A DNA stretch of 64,000 bases from Syngnathus acus (Eukaryota > Chordata > Actinopteri > Syngnathiformes > Syngnathidae): assembly GCF_901709675.1 (NCBI RefSeq), contig NC_051087.1, positions 14,504,067 to 14,568,066 on the forward strand. The letters run 5' to 3'. Shown here one piece after another: positions 45,000 to 57,599 of the stretch. Under the pieces are notes generated by a model that saw only the letters and a list, made by a program, of their open reading frames with translations, had not been told where the DNA came from and searched no databases. Position 1 is the stretch's first letter; every line of letters begins with the position of its first letter. The position numbers and the translations under genes are program-made.

Positions 45000-45765
45000 T
45001 AGGGGTGTAACGATTCATCGATACACATCGATTAATCGCTATAATGCTCTACGATTTATTGGCATCGATGCTAAACGTAAACATCGATTTATATCGCCGT
45101 GTTTGACCTCGGACATTAGACGCGACTTTATTTTGAAATCCAGTTCATTGTTGCTTGCTTCCTCTTTCCGGGAGCAGTACGCGGCGTGCTGTGTTGTGAG
45201 CAGAGCAGGCACGTGAAAGGGGAGCCGACAACTACGCGGCTCCTGGGCTGGTGCTATGGCTAGTGTCCAAGAAGACGAGGAAATTCGCTCCCCTTTGGGC
45301 TTCAAGTCATTCGTTTGGAAGCACTTTGGATTCCAAAGAAAAGATGGCTCAACGGACAATTAAAATTATTGTAAATAAATAGTTCAGTAATGCACTTTAA
45401 AGTTAATGGTATTACAAAAAAAGAAAGAATATTCATTTTTCTTTACTTATATGAGAAAAAATATAGGAATTCGATAAAGTTCAGTGTTAAAATAAGCACT
45501 TTGTATACTACAATACTCTTGTAATTTCCTAAATAAAGAGTTTGCAGTACCTTGTTGATTTTGCGTATGAATTGTTATAAATCAGGATATTGTTCTATAT
45601 TTTTTATTTAAAAAAATAAAATAAAAATATCGATCGTGGAGCACTATATCGTGATGTATCGTGAATGAATCACAGCAAGCTTTAAGATATCGGCAATAAT
45701 CGTATCGTGGTCCTTTGTATCGATATGATATCGTATCGTGACAAAACCGGCGATTTACACCCCTA
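45000..45765 (-). mobile_element. Non-autonomous hAT element, copy 2 (766 bp)
   Basis: Begins TAGGGGTGTAACG and ends TTTACACCCCTA; perfect 8-bp TSD TAAATTAC at 44992-44999 and 45766-45773. It is near-identical to copy 1 (1370-2144) but inverted. Contains the intact 35-codon stub at 45256-45363. Confidence 0.93.
45256..45363 (+). CDS. Intact 35-codon hAT BED-like stub ORF
   Basis: ATG at 45256 to TAA at 45361: MASVQEDEEIRSPLGFKSF then VWKHFGFQRKDGSTDN. This is the very N-terminus of a BED-type hAT transposase, stopping just where the zinc-binding cysteines should follow. In copy 1 the same frame is broken by a 4-bp duplication. It may be transcribed, but a function is not implied. Confidence 0.45.
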   Translation: MASVQEDEEIRSPLGFKSFVWKHFGFQRKDGSTDN

Positions 45766-45773
45766 TAAATTAC

Positions 45774-46240
45774 TCTTGAAGGAGTAAAACTACTCTGGTG
45801 GACAAGTATCTTTGTTTTATTACAATTAAGTAAACAATCTGAGCATATTGATATTCCCTTCATAGGCAAGGCAAATCTTGGAAGCATCCCCTAACACTCC
45901 ATTATGTCACAAAAACAGCATAAGATGATGCGTAATTAGATGTCTCCAAGGTGAAAAATGTCTCAGCAGCTAGAAAAACAGCTGGCAAATGTGATTATAA
46001 AAGTATCAAGGTGCAGGAAATCTGAATTAGTTTAGGGATGTTTTTGGAGGCACAACAGATGTTATTTATAGAGGAGAAAATGGGGAGTGTCCTAATGATA
46101 CAAATGAACGTACTGATCCAGCGTCAACAGGATCCTCCTGCTTCAAATAGCGCAATCTAATTATCCCAATCTCATCCATGGGACACAATGACAATGACAC
46201 CTAGTGATGGGTGCAACCAACGATCATTTTAATATTTAAT
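45774..46240. other. Nothing recognised
   Basis: No exon or repeat with clear ends seen. Confidence 0.4.
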
Positions 46241-46242
46241 TA

Positions 46243-47605
46243 CCGTAATTTTCGGACTATAAACCGCGCCGGACTATAAGCCGCACCAGCTAAAATTCGG
46301 GGATGTTTTAGATTTTGTCTTATACAAGCCGCACCGGACTATAAGCTGCACGTGCGCACGAGTTATTTACGAAGAAAGACAGTACACAGAAAGCCTTTTT
46401 AAAGTTTTAATAACATACTTTAACATGTCTTTCTAAATGCTGCCTGTGACGCAGCAGTAGTACCGCAGCAACACGGAAGTGTGCACGCGAGTTATTTACA
46501 AAGAAAGACGGTACACAGAAAGCTTTTTAAAGTTTTAATAACATACCTGAACATTTCTATCCAAACACTGCCTGTGACGCGGCAGCAACACGGAAGCAAC
46601 ACAGCACTAATAGGGCTGGATTAAAAAATATACACCGGTAAAAGTCACTGAGACGCGGCGGTAACACAGCAGCAACACGGTAGCACAGCACTAACAGGGC
46701 TGGTTAAAAAAGCATACCAGTAAAAGTAAAAAAAAAGAGCTTCATCGTCTTCATCTTCCTCCTGTGCAGTGAAACCATCGAAGTCTTCCTCCTCAGTGTC
46801 CGATTGGAATAGCGTTAGATATCCTTCGCCACGCACTTTCTCAGTCTCTCTTTCATCGTCGCTTTTATGCATTTCTTCTAGCATTTTCCATGGTGAGGGT
46901 CTGTTCATGCTAATTTTATTAATGCACGAAGCGCTAAATTACATTAAACTAGCGAGCGACACGTATAGCTCCAGAGTAGACGTGACCGGGAAATAAAGAA
47001 AAGGGTGATGCAACACAATGTCATCAACATCGACTGCCTTTAACTTAAAAGCGGCATCATATGCATTTCTTTAGTCCCCCATAATGACGGTTTGTGTATA
47101 AAAGCTTCCTTTCAGTAATGTCCGTCTTGATCTCGTTTTTTCTCTTCTTTGTGTGAATTATTTGCCTGGCAGATGGACGTGCTATCAACAAACAACCTTT
47201 CTCCCCGGTGACCGTGTCATATAACCATCCGCCCAGCAAAGCGGTGCGGCACAACAGTGGTAGACAGCCTTTTTACGAGTGTATAAAAGTGATCAAGTCA
47301 TCACAAAAATCACGGAACAAAATCCTATATAAGCGCCCCATAATGACGGTTTGTGTATAAAAGCTTCCTTTCAGTAATGTCCGTCTTGATCTCGTTCTGT
47401 CTCTTCTTTGTGTGAATTATACGGCACTATTTGCCTGGCGGATGGACATGCGATCAACACACCACTTTTCTAGCCAGTGACCGTGTCACATATCTGTGTG
47501 TTTAAAAGTGATCAAGTCATCACAAAAATCACAGAAAAAATCCTATATAAGACGCAGGGTTCAACATTTGAGAAAGAAGTCGCGGTTTATAGTCCGGAAT
47601 TATGG
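46243..47605 (-). mobile_element. pogo-like TIR element, second family (1.36 kb)
   Basis: Ends CCGTAATTTTCGGACTATAA and TTATAGTCCGGAATTATGG, with TA at 46241-46242 and 47606-47607. The left end carries GCCGCACC(G/A) sub-repeats distinguishing it from the 21037 family. Two tandem duplications lie inside: 46362-46605 (two ~120-bp units) and 47079-47555 (two ~220-260-bp units starting CCCATAATGACGG). The transposase tail is on the minus strand. Confidence 0.8.
46645..46908 (-). pseudogene. Acidic C-terminal tail of a pogo-type transposase (tentative)
   Basis: The minus-strand frame includes MLEEMHKSDDERETEKVRGE, then TLFQSDTEEEDFDGF and QEEDEDDEALFF. Such an acidic LF.SDTE..DF.GF ending resembles C-terminal tails of pogo/Tigger-type transposases. 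No DDE or DNA-binding part is left. The family call rests on the TA target, the TIR type and this tail; alternatives cannot be excluded. Confidence 0.4.
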
Positions 47606-47855
47606 TAGTCTGTTAATTATTGTCAATTAATCAAAAATTTTAAAAACGTTTTGATTTTCCTATTTTTAGTCAAAAACGGGACATTCATGTTTTTCAAATT
47701 GACAGTGAAGAAAATACATGTCAATTAATCAAGATTAATTCCCTGGCTTGGTTAGTAACATGTCAGAAAATTGCAAAAATGTTCTCTGTAAAAGCATATG
47801 TTTGCAAATGTCTTATTGGGGGGGAGAACCTATAGGCTACTCTTATGGCAATGTC

Positions 47856-47992
47856 CATCCATCCATTTTCTATACCGCTTGTCCCCACGGGGGTCGCGGG
47901 CGTGCTGGAGCCTATCGCAGCAGTCATCGGGCAGTAGGCGGGGTACACCCTGAACCGGTTGCAAGTCAATCGCAGGGCACACAGAATGTGAC
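47856..47992 (-). repeat. SINE 3' half, minus orientation
   Basis: CCATCCATCC tail, ACCGCTTGTCCCCACGGGGG, GCGTGCTGGAGCCTATCGC and GAACCGGTTGCAAGTCAATC mark a reversed, 5'-truncated SINE copy. Confidence 0.85.
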
Positions 47993-48018
47993 AAGTTTTA
48001 AATCAATAATTACAAATA

Positions 48019-48693
48019 CAGTGATCCCTCGTTTTTCGCGGGAGATGCATTACAGAACCACCCGCGAAATACAGAATTCCGTTAAGTAGAAACGTTATAT
48101 ACATTATTTAGAAATTTAAACACTACTGTGTTAAAATGTCCAACACTGTTTCTTGTTGGCCGCGAGTGGGCATGGATGTATTGTAAGTTAATTAAAAGCT
48201 TGCAAAGCAATGCAAAGTGTCCATCTTCAGAATTGCCAAACTACATTAACCCGAGGGACATCAAGCATAGCGAAACCAACGTGTGTCACGGTTGCACATG
48301 AATCTCCTGTTGCATTGTGGTCCAGTCCACAATATTAAAGCTTTTTAAACCCTCCCCAATACTTTTACGTGGCATAAACCTTTCCTATTCCCATAATAAC
48401 CATTCCCACACTTTTCTATGCATGTATTGTACCTTTACAGTAAATAAAAGAACAAACACGTGATATTGTCACGTGTCCCGACACCTTCTGGTTGGGAATT
48501 CTTCTTCTTCCCTCGCGCGTGGCCGGATGTTGAGTGCTGCGCTTGAACTCAGTCATGTCCGCAGTGATGCACATTGCTCAGAGGCACGTCCCGCGCTATC
48601 AGCGTGTATTTATACGCTGTTGTCTCGTCACTTATAAATCCGCAAAGTAGCGCATTCGCAGAAGGTGAACCGCGAAGTGGCAAGGAATCACTG
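48019..48693. mobile_element. TIR element (CAGTGATCCCTCGTTTTTCG type)
   Basis: Ends CAGTGATCCCTCGTTTTTCG and CGAAGTGGCAAGGAATCACTG, flanked by TA (48017-48018, 48694-48695). Non-coding. Related at the termini to 29355-30128. An inverted, end-less copy is at 52845-53250. Confidence 0.8.
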
Positions 48694-48695
48694 TA

Positions 48696-49355
48696 CAACT
48701 CGAGCTGCGAGCAGTTATAAAGGTCCCAAAGTGTGATGAGTTTTCGCCTAGGTTCAGACCCTCAAAAATGACATCATTTTTCTATGGACACAGCACATTG
48801 CCATGGCAAACACATACGACAAAACCAAAGCTTCCAATAACTTTTCATCCTAAACATGTTTGGATAAAACAAAGTTTGAAAACTATCGTCTGAAACCTTT
48901 AGGAGCAGGTTGTCAAAATATGACCTCTATAAAAGGCCAAAAATGCTGCCCAATTCCAGAATAAAACCAAAATTTCAGACTTCTTGTTAGCTTGTTACAA
49001 AATAATTATTTGTAGATCTTGGGCTGTTAAATATTCATTCATCTTCCGATTCATCTTATCCTCACTAGGGTCGTGCACGTGCTGGAGCATATCCTTGCTG
49101 ACTTAGAGAACTTGACCACTTGCCCATTTCTGACTACGCTCTGATTGCCGCCCGCCCCGACGCGTCCCAGCAACGCTGTCGCACGAGCCCAGACAGATCT
49201 CCAGCACTCCACATCCCTTTTCCCCCAAAACAATATAGTCTGCATCGTGCTGCAAGTGGTTGTCCTGTCCTGTATGTCAGACCTTGTGCCATTAGTGTAA
49301 TTTTAATGTTGTTAAACAATATCTTCCAACTGTAAGAGTGCACGAGAAAACAAAC
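48696..49355. other. Mostly unannotated; degenerate SINE patch near 49035-49100
   Basis: ATCTTATCCTCACTAGGGTC and CGTGCTGGAGCATATCC are a worn reversed SINE 3' end. Nothing else seen. Confidence 0.45.
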
Positions 49356-49562
49356 TACTGAAATTTCTGGACTATAAATCGCACCAGCTAAAATTAGGGG
49401 AAAATCTCATTTTGTTCATATATATGACGCACCAGATTATAAAACACAGGTGTTTTAAATTAAATGTCCTCATTTCTATTGCATTTATTACCAAAACAAA
49501 TCAGTATAAGATGCAGGATTCAAAGCTTAGGCAAAAAGTAGAATTTTATAGTCTGGAAATGG
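49356..49562. mobile_element. Degenerate short MITE, relative of 19139-19400
   Basis: CTGAAATTTCTGGACTATAA at the left, TTTTATAGTCTGGAAAT at the right, with the internal GGATTCAAAGCTTAGGCAAAAAGTAG in two pieces shared with the 19139 copy (GGTTCAAAGCTTGTGCAAAAAGTAG). Confidence 0.65.
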
Positions 49563-50284
49563 GCATGAATGTCACGAACGGAGTGTAGATGGAGCGAGGA
49601 CGACCAAATGCAGCTTGGACCAGGGTTTATTGCAGGAACTCAAAGGACAAACCCGGCAAACTGACGTGACTAAACAACAAAACCAAAAGGACTGACCGCC
49701 AAGGCGTGAAACAAAAGACAGGATCCAAACAAACCGTGTGACAGTGAGACATGCATTGTCCACGTCTCGTGCAATGCTCCGACAAAACTGTGGATGAGGC
49801 ATGACAATGGATATGCAGTATTGTAGTATCCTAGGACAGCAAAACATACCTGTAAGTCACAGGTTCAAATACTCTAATTGGGTGGATTCAAATAAAAGGT
49901 GTTCATCATAGAAGTGTGTTCTAGTGTTAAAGTGGATTTGACTAGATGTGATTGGAGCCATGCCAAATATTAAGTCCTTGTACAATCCTTTAAGCTGCTT
50001 TTAGCGCAAGTAGAACAAAAAAATTACCACTTAACGTTTTCATTGATAGAGGATTACGTTTTCCGAATATTAAAAAACACTAATTTAGAAGAAGAACATT
50101 AGTGCAGCCATTAGTACGTGTTAATGCTAGTAGCTTTTTAACCACACCATCCCTATTCCTCACAACACCTGAAGAACTCCATTACTGTCAGCAAATCTCT
50201 GAGCATTTAAATCTCTTTTTTGCCACGAAGACAGAAGATTAGACAGATAGACGGACATACGGACGGATAGATTGACAGATTGAC
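49563..50284. other. Repeat-like start (GTCACGAACGG) then unannotated
   Basis: 49573-49800 begins GTCACGAACGGAGTG and continues with an AAATGCAGCTTGGACC block, reminiscent of a dispersed fish repeat; ends were not defined. Confidence 0.35.
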
Positions 50285-50405
<121 letters not shown>

Positions 50406-50661
50406 GACAAACTGCCACACGCCTTGATCACATGCCAGCTTTAACCAAAAAACAAATACTTAATAAAAACAGCAAATTGGTTCCCTGTCAGGACAGGGTT
50501 TCCATTAGTCACATCAAATTGTTAGACACCGTGACTAGTTCCACCTCTTCTGGCTATGAGATGCACTTAGTTGTTTCTTCCGTGATTACTCACTTTGAAA
50601 ACTTTGCTTCTATGTGGGGCTACAGGTATTTCGGGCCTGATTCCTGTGTGCGTACGTGCGA

Positions 50662-50662
<1 letters not shown>

Positions 50663-50732
<70 letters not shown>

Positions 50733-50738
50733 TGTGTC
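50663..50738. repeat. TG microsatellite
   Basis: A near-pure TG run with one GGG variant. Confidence 0.95.
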
Positions 50739-51083
50739 ACTCTCTCTCTTTGCAAATTGGAGGCGCAACTCAACAGCTGCAGCTCATCGGTTCAAAAACA
50801 GCTGCCCTCTTCAAGATGGCTTTGGATGTCTCTATGCTGCCAGAACTTATACATACAATCACAGTCAAGTCACGTGTTGTTTTGTACAAAAACTCCTGGT
50901 AGCTTTCGAGATAGTATTAATCCTGTCCACCCGTCATCATCAGCTCTGGGTGGCTGCCTGCCTTTGTTTTGTCGGACATTTACCTTGCACCTGACTGCCA
51001 ATCTTTTGACCTCAGACCAGATCCAGACCAATACCAGCACAAGAGTGCTGTGGCGTTTTCCTTAAAATAGCCATTTACGTGTA

Positions 51084-52086
51084 CGTATTGGCCCGAATAT
51101 AAGACGACCCTGATTATAAGATGACCCCCTCTTTTTCAAGACTCAAGTTTGAAAAAATACTTTTTGAACACCAAATTTTATTTTTATACAAAAAATAATT
51201 ACAGTACATCTGAAACAAATGATTATAACAATATATTCCAGAAAAAAAGCATGTTATTTTGCCCCATTCAAATTGTGCAAAAACTGTCACATCTTAATAT
51301 CTGAACATTTAAATATGTAAACTAAAGTGCAATCACATTTGTAAATGAATAGCTTCTGGTTTTTGAAATGTAAATAAACCAATCTACTGTGATAAAACAA
51401 AATTGCAATAACTGCATTAACCATCAAAGTGAAGTCTAACTGTAACTGTAGTCTTGAAACAAATCTGAATAAGGAAAAAGATTGCAATAAAATAATGCAA
51501 ACTGCTACTGCTATTTTTATTTTTATTCTTCATAGGGGCTTTGGCCTGGGGAGTTAAGTTCAGCATTCGCTTTAAAGATACCTGGCGCCAAATGGCTCGG
51601 TGGCGCACTGGGTAGCACGTCCGCCTCACAGTTAGGAGGGTGTGGGTTCGATTCCACCTCCGGCCCTCCCTGTGTGGAGTTTGCATGTTCTCCCCGGGCC
51701 CGCGTGGGTTTTCTCCGGGCACTCCGGTTTCCCCCCACATCCCAAAAACATGCTTGGTAGGCCGATTGAGCACTCCAAATTGTCCCTAGGTGTGAGTGCG
51801 AGTGCGAATGGTTGTTTGTCTCTGTGTGCCCTGCGATTGGCTGGCAAACGGTTCAGGGTGTCCCCCGCCTACTGCCTGATGACAGCTGGGATAGGCTCCA
51901 GCATGCCCGCGACCCCCGTGGGGACTAAGCGGTACAGAAAATGGATGGATGGATGGATGGATGGATACCTGGCGCCATCTAGCGTTGTGAATGGGTATAA
52001 TGTCTAGACCCCGAATGTAAGACGGCCCCCACTTTTCAGTCTTATTTCAATGCAAAAAACACCGTCTTCTATTCGGGCCAATACGG
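51084..52086 (+). mobile_element. TIR element (CCGTATTGGCCCGAATAT family) split by a SINE
   Basis: Left end CGTATTGGCCCGAATATAAG (first C lost), right end TCTATTCGGGCCAATACGG followed by TA. Without the SINE it is about 0.6 kb. A shared interior (AGTGCAATCACA, CTGTAACTGTAGTC) is present at 60310-60712. Non-coding. Confidence 0.8.
51591..51963 (+). repeat. Full-length tRNA-derived SINE with 14-bp TSD
   Basis: Flanked by GATACCTGGCGCCA at 51577-51590 and 51964-51977. The head GGCTCGGTGGCGCACTGGGT and B box GGGTTCGATTCCA give the RNA polymerase III promoter; the 3' tail is GGAT repeats. It interrupts the TIR element at a site intact in other copies. Confidence 0.93.
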
Positions 52087-52150
52087 TATTATCTTTTTTT
52101 CCGTTTTTTAATACATATTTTATATATAACACACAAAATGAATGTAAATA

Positions 52151-52837
52151 CCGTATTTTCTGCACCATAAGACGCATTAAGAGCCTTTAAGTTTCTCGGA
52201 AAACGAAGGTGCTTTTAATAATGTGTGCCTTTTGTGTAGACCGAATTCCAAAATAAAGTTTTGTGTGGCTTCCGCCACACAGAGACGTAATATACTGGCA
52301 TAATATGTAGACCTCAATGAACCAATCAGAGGACATTACGTTTTGCATAAATTGGGGCAGAAACAATCAGAGGATTGTACATAACACGTAGAGTACGTAG
52401 CTTCACTGCCATTGATAAATAAATACTATCGTTTGTGCAAAGCAAACAGCATTAGGACCCTCTAAAATGGCATAGACAACGAGACATGCTTACGAGGCAC
52501 AATTAGAGCTTTCTGGAAAGCCAGGATCGACGAGAAGGAATGTTTAATGGGGAACTTGCCCAACTGTTTAGTTTGGATACAGAAGATGAGGACTTGAACG
52601 GATTTGCGTATGACTATCGATCAACAATGATGTGAGTACAGTAGAGTAAAGTAGAATAAAGTACAACCGAACTCACTGTCTTGCTCCCGTGACATTTTTT
52701 TGTTTGTTTACCATAAGTCATGGCATGCATGCACCCTATAACGCAGTGCGCCCTATGTGTGGATTAAATACAAAATAGACCCTGCAATTGAGCCTGCACC
52801 TTTTAACCCGAAGCGCCTTATGATGCGGAAAATACGG
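52151..52837 (+). mobile_element. TIR element (CCGTATTTTCTGCACCATAA family), acidic-tail remnant
   Basis: Ends CCGTATTTTCTGCACCATAA and CCTTATGATGCGGAAAATACGG in two parts, with TA at 52149-52150 and 52838-52839. At about 52557-52632 the plus strand reads LAQLFSLDTEDEDLNGFAYD, then a stop shortly after: the same type of acidic tail as in two other families here. No catalytic domain. Confidence 0.75.
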
Positions 52838-52844
52838 TACTGTA

Positions 52845-53250
52845 ACGGTACGATAAGATACCTGCACAGTACAGTATGGGAATGGTTATTAAGAGAGTAG
52901 GAAAGGTTAATGTAGCACAAATATATTGGGGAGGGTTTAAAAGGCTTTAATGTTGTGTATAGGACCACAATAGAACAGGAGATTCATGGGCAACCGTGAC
53001 TCACTTTGGTTTCGCTATGCATGATGTCCCCCAGGTTAGTGCAGTAATTCTGAAGGTGGACGCTTTGCATTGCTTGGTAAGGAAAAACACTCCTCATTTG
53101 ACTTGCAATACACTAATGCCCTTTATCGACTAACAAGAAACATTATGTGTTGTAAATTTCAATACAATGTTGTTTAAATTTTTAAATAACACATATACTA
53201 TTACTATAAAGTGAATTTTGTTTTTTGCTGGTAGTTCTGGAACGCATTGC
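52845..53250 (-). mobile_element. Partial inverted copy of the 48019-48693 TIR element
   Basis: GTTTAAAAGGCTTTAATGTTG, GGGAATGGTTATTA and GTTCTGGAACGCATTGC are the reverse complement of blocks at 48050-48400. Both termini are missing. Confidence 0.65.
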
Positions 53251-53261
53251 TAGATTAGGCC

Positions 53262-53640
53262 TCTTTGGCTCATGTGATTAGCTAGGTAGTTTGAGCAATG
53301 CCAATATCTTGCTGTGACCTTTCTCTTGCTTTCACTGGCTTTCCCTTCTCTATGTATGACACTCACATGCGTAGGAGTTGATCTCAGTTAAGACTGCAAG
53401 GTCACACAGTGTCACACAAGCTAAGCAGAGTCGCCAACTTGCAGGAGGGCAGCCAAGAGCAGGATAGGGACCTGCAGGTGAGGGTTAGACCGTCTTCCAC
53501 AATCATGCAGAGAAGGCTCCACAGCTGTGTCTCGATCTTTCTGGCATACATTAAATAGTTAAACAGAGAAGGCAGCCTCCTGGTAATTTCCAGTAGCATG
53601 GCAAGCATTAAAGATAAAGAACTGGGACAAAATATAACAA
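53262..53640 (+). repeat. Unclassified ~380-bp interspersed repeat, copy 2
   Basis: Direct-orientation copy of 42343-42719, roughly 80% identical by eye, with a small GTGAGGGTTAGACC expansion. No coding frame. Confidence 0.7.
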
Positions 53641-54050
53641 ATGGTGCTGAAAACTGGAATCTTGGGCTTGCTGCTCCTTTTTTTTTCCTTTAACGTCATC
53701 CTCGCAGAAATTTCAACAATTTGACTGGGCCCAAAAATAAGATGAGCAGAACACATTCCTTTGATGGAACATTTTCTGCCTACCAGCACGAGGATTGGGA
53801 ATCTACTGTAGTAACATAATATTGTGTGGGTTATAGTAAATGCCACAAAGAACACATTTTATGTTTTTAGGCCACAGGGGTAAGTGCTTAAAAAAATTGG
53901 GGTCAAAAAGACATGTCTTCAAAAAGGGTTATGTTTAGTTAGTGTTTAGTAATTGTTTAGTCAAACAGCCTCTGCCCAGAAAATGTCAAGGGGTGCAAGA
54001 GTGTTTATTCCTATGTTATGTTGTGTTTATTATAGTATATATATATATAT
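53641..54050. other. Nothing recognised apart from a GGGGTGCAAGAGTGTTT patch
   Basis: 53960-54010 (AAACAGCCTCTGCCCAG, GGGGTGCAAGAGTGTTT) resembles the degenerate tandem repeat at 59598-60000. A TA run lies at 54037-54050. Confidence 0.4.
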
Positions 54051-54814
54051 GGTAAGTTGTATATACAGAACACCGGGATCAGACATAGATGTGCTTTGAA
54101 ACTGGATGGAGGTAAACTTTACTATAACAAATCAGAAAATCATATTAATTGGGGGAGACTTAAACATAGACCTTTTAAATCCTAATGAACATAAGAAGAC
54201 TGAAGATGTCATCAATACTCTATTCAGTACTGGTTTATACCCAAAGATCACTAGACCTAGCCAAATTACAGTGCAATCTGCAACCTTAATTGATAGAATT
54301 TTCACAAATGAAATGGAAAACAACACAGGAAGTGGACTATTGGTGAATGACATCAGTGACCATCCCCCAGTCTTTACAGTTTATAATGACAACAATAAAG
54401 AGCATAAGGACAATAGGCAACTGTACAGAAGGGTTAAAACGGAAGACTCCATGAATGCACTAAAAATGAGCTTTTGCAATAAAATTGGGATCTGATATAT
54501 AAGGAAATTGATACTAACAAAGCATATGATAAATACCCAAGTATTTTTAAGACATTATATATATGATAAAAATTGCCCAATTAAACGATACTGTAAAACA
54601 TACAAGTACAATGAGAATCAGTGGATGTCAAAGGGTCTGCGGAATGCCTGTAAAAAGAAAAATACATTATATAGGGGATTCATAAAGCATAGAACTAAGG
54701 AATTAGAAGATAAATATAAGAAGTATAAGAATAAGCTAACTAATATTTTAAGGAATTGCAAGAAAGACTATTATAATAACTTACTAGAAAATAACAAGCA
54801 CAATATAAAAGGTA

Positions 54815-56031
54815 CCGTAATTTTCAGACTATAAGTCGCGTTTTTTTTCATAGTTTGGGTGGGAGGGCGATTTATAATAAGGAGCGACTTATATGTTTTT
54901 TTTCAAAAAATTTTCCAAAAAAAAAAAAAGTGAAACCGCGATAAACGAACCGCGATGTAGCAAGGGATTACTGTAATTTGAATTTCAAGTGACGTCAGCA
55001 GCGTGACGCGGCGTGGCGCGGCGGTTGTTTACATAAAGGACAAAGATTGATCACGGGATGACGAAGTTGACGAAGGGCCCCACGTACTACCGGCATCATT
55101 AGCGGCTTTGTTTCTAAGTGACACGGCGGACGAAGAGTTTGAAGGATTTAAGGATTTGGAGTGACACAGAAGGTTTGAAAAACTATTATGGCTTTTACCC
55201 ACGCCCGGTCCTACTCTCCGGAGCTCTCTTTCACCTCCGTGGATTGAAGTCGGGGGCCGGCGCTCGGCCGGGTGGCTGTCCAGGGACGGTGGATGGGGCT
55301 CGGACATGGCTTTTACGCACGCCCGGTCCTATTCTATGGAGCTCTCTTCCACTTCCGTGGCTGGAAGTCCACGCCGCCACACGCCTGGAAGTTTGTTTTG
55401 TTAAATAAAGAGCCATTTACCAAACCCACGTCTTTCCTTGAACTTTGTTAACACTACAATATAGTTATATAGTAGATCTGTGGAATAACGACGAGGCTGA
55501 CGTCAGGGCGCACGCGCGGCGTTGTTGACGAAGGACGAGGAATTTGATTGATGGATTTAATGATTTAGAGTGCACAGATGGCTTGATAATACTATTGCTT
55601 ATATAATAGTTATTTGATATATAATTTATATATCGTTATATGGGCCTGTGGAATATTTTGAAGTGCAAGCGCCGTCAGCGGCGCGCACGCATTGTTGACA
55701 AAGGACGATCGATGGATTTAATGAATTGGAGTGACACAGATGGTTTTATTAACGTGTTATTTATGTAATAGTTTTTTTAATAACTCTGAATTTTACGTCA
55801 GGGCCGTTCTCAGCTCTTCGTTTGTGTTTATGTCACGTTAGCATACCTATCGTTTAGCCTGTTGTTGCTCGTTCATGACTGTTCTTGGTGTTGGATTTTG
55901 TCGAATAAATTGCCCCCCAAAATGTGACTTATACTCCAGAGCGACTTATATATGTTTTTTTTCACATTTTTGGGCATTTTATGGCTGATGCGACTTGTAC
56001 TCCGGAGCGACTTATAGTCCGAAAATTACGG
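54815..56031 (+). mobile_element. pogo-like element inserted in a LINE at TA
   Basis: Uninterrupted 1.2-kb copy; ends CCGTAATTTTCAGACTATAA and TTATAGTCCGAAAATTACGG, flanked by TA (54813-54814, 56032-56033). The acidic tail at about 55098-55163 reads ALFLSDTADEEFEGFKDLE and stop. This is the best evidence in the window that the family duplicates TA, because host coding sequence flanks it. Confidence 0.92.
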
Positions 56032-56337
56032 TATATGGAATAATCTAAATAGCGTAATTAGAAATAAATCTAGACATATTAATTAACCACAGTATTTTAT
56101 AGATAATGCCAAATCTATAAATGATAAGAATGAAGTAGCTAATTAATTTAATAGTTTTTTTGTAAATATTCGACCAAAACTAGCTGAGGAAATTAGACAA
56201 TCAAGAATAGATAATGACAAATTAATAGATAGAAATACAAATTCTATGTTTCTGAAGCCTGTAATAGAAAAAGAAATTATAGATATAGTACATTCCTGCA
56301 AAAACAAGACATCCACTGATTTCAATGATACTGACTT

Positions 56338-56878
56338 CCTGCTTATCCGGCCGGTGCTGACCGGGTCCCTCGCCTTGGGCTCGCAGCCGCGACCCCTGTG
56401 GGGAGTCCGCTCCCTCGTGCTCATCGGAACCAACGACCTTCGCCGTGCTAGCCCCGTGGTGACCATCTGCACGTGCCCCGACTGGGTGCCCAGGACGCTG
56501 CTCACACGTTTGCCTGCTTTGTGATGTTTTCACCGATTCATGACCACGATCCATTGGGCGCCGTTGAACTGGACTGCCCTTACACCTATCTATGGACCCC
56601 GTGGAGGCTGTTTTTCGTGTTTTGGGGTGTTCTCTGATATTGAGGGGTGCTCGTTGGCCGCTGTTACTTTTTTCCTTTGTCTTTTTGCTTTGCTTTGATG
56701 GCTTTTATCTTTTGCACTTTCTGTCTTTCTTTGTGGCGCCGTTGTGTGGCAGCCTTATGAGAGCCTATTGAGTTGCGCTCATGCCATCTGTGTGTCTTTT
56801 GTATACCCGCTCTGTGGTATGGATACTGCTGGGGCCTAAATTTCCCCACCCCCGGGGATCAATAAATGTTGTTCAATC
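56338..56878 (+). mobile_element. Retroelement fragment, family Y copy 2
   Basis: Plus-strand copy of 13434-14214 lacking its first ~240 bp. It ends GGGGATCAATAAATGTTG then TTCAATCAA. The 5' junction shares CTTCCTGCTTAT with family Y sequence, so a microhomology join or 5' truncation is likely. Confidence 0.75.
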
Positions 56879-57599
56879 AAAACAGCAAAAACAGTCATTC
56901 ATGGAATCTCCAAACCATTAACACACATCTTCAACTTGTCACTGCAAACTGGTCAATTTCCCAACAATATGAAAATAGCAAAGGTCATTCCACTGTTCAA
57001 AACTGGAGACATACACCTCTTCACTAATTACAGGCCCATATCTATTCTCCCACAGTTTTCATCAGCAGGCTGGATAATTTTATAGAAAAACGTGGTTTAC
57101 TTACAATCAATATGGATTCCGAGGCGACCGATCTACATCACATGCACTAATTGAGTTAATAGAAGAAATAACTAACTCTATGGATAAAAAGAAATCTGCA
57201 GTGGGGGTGTTTATCGATTTAAAATAAGCATTTGATATAATAAACCATGATATATTAATACATAAACTAGAACAATATGGGATCAGGGGTACGGCACTAC
57301 ATTGGATAATAAGTTATTTAAAAGACAGGAAGCAATTTGTAAAAGTAGAAGATGTACAGTCAAGCTGGTTGGACATTGTTTGTGGTGTGCCACAGGGGTC
57401 AGTGTTGGGACCAAAATGTTTTATCATGTACATAAATGACATATGTAGAACTTCTCAATTACTCAAATTCATTCTGTTTGCTGATGACACAAGCATCCTT
57501 GGTACAGGTGAGAATTTGCAGCAGCTTTTGAACAATATCACATCAGAATTCGTCAAAATAAAATCTTGGTTCAATACAAATAAGTTATCATTAAACTTA

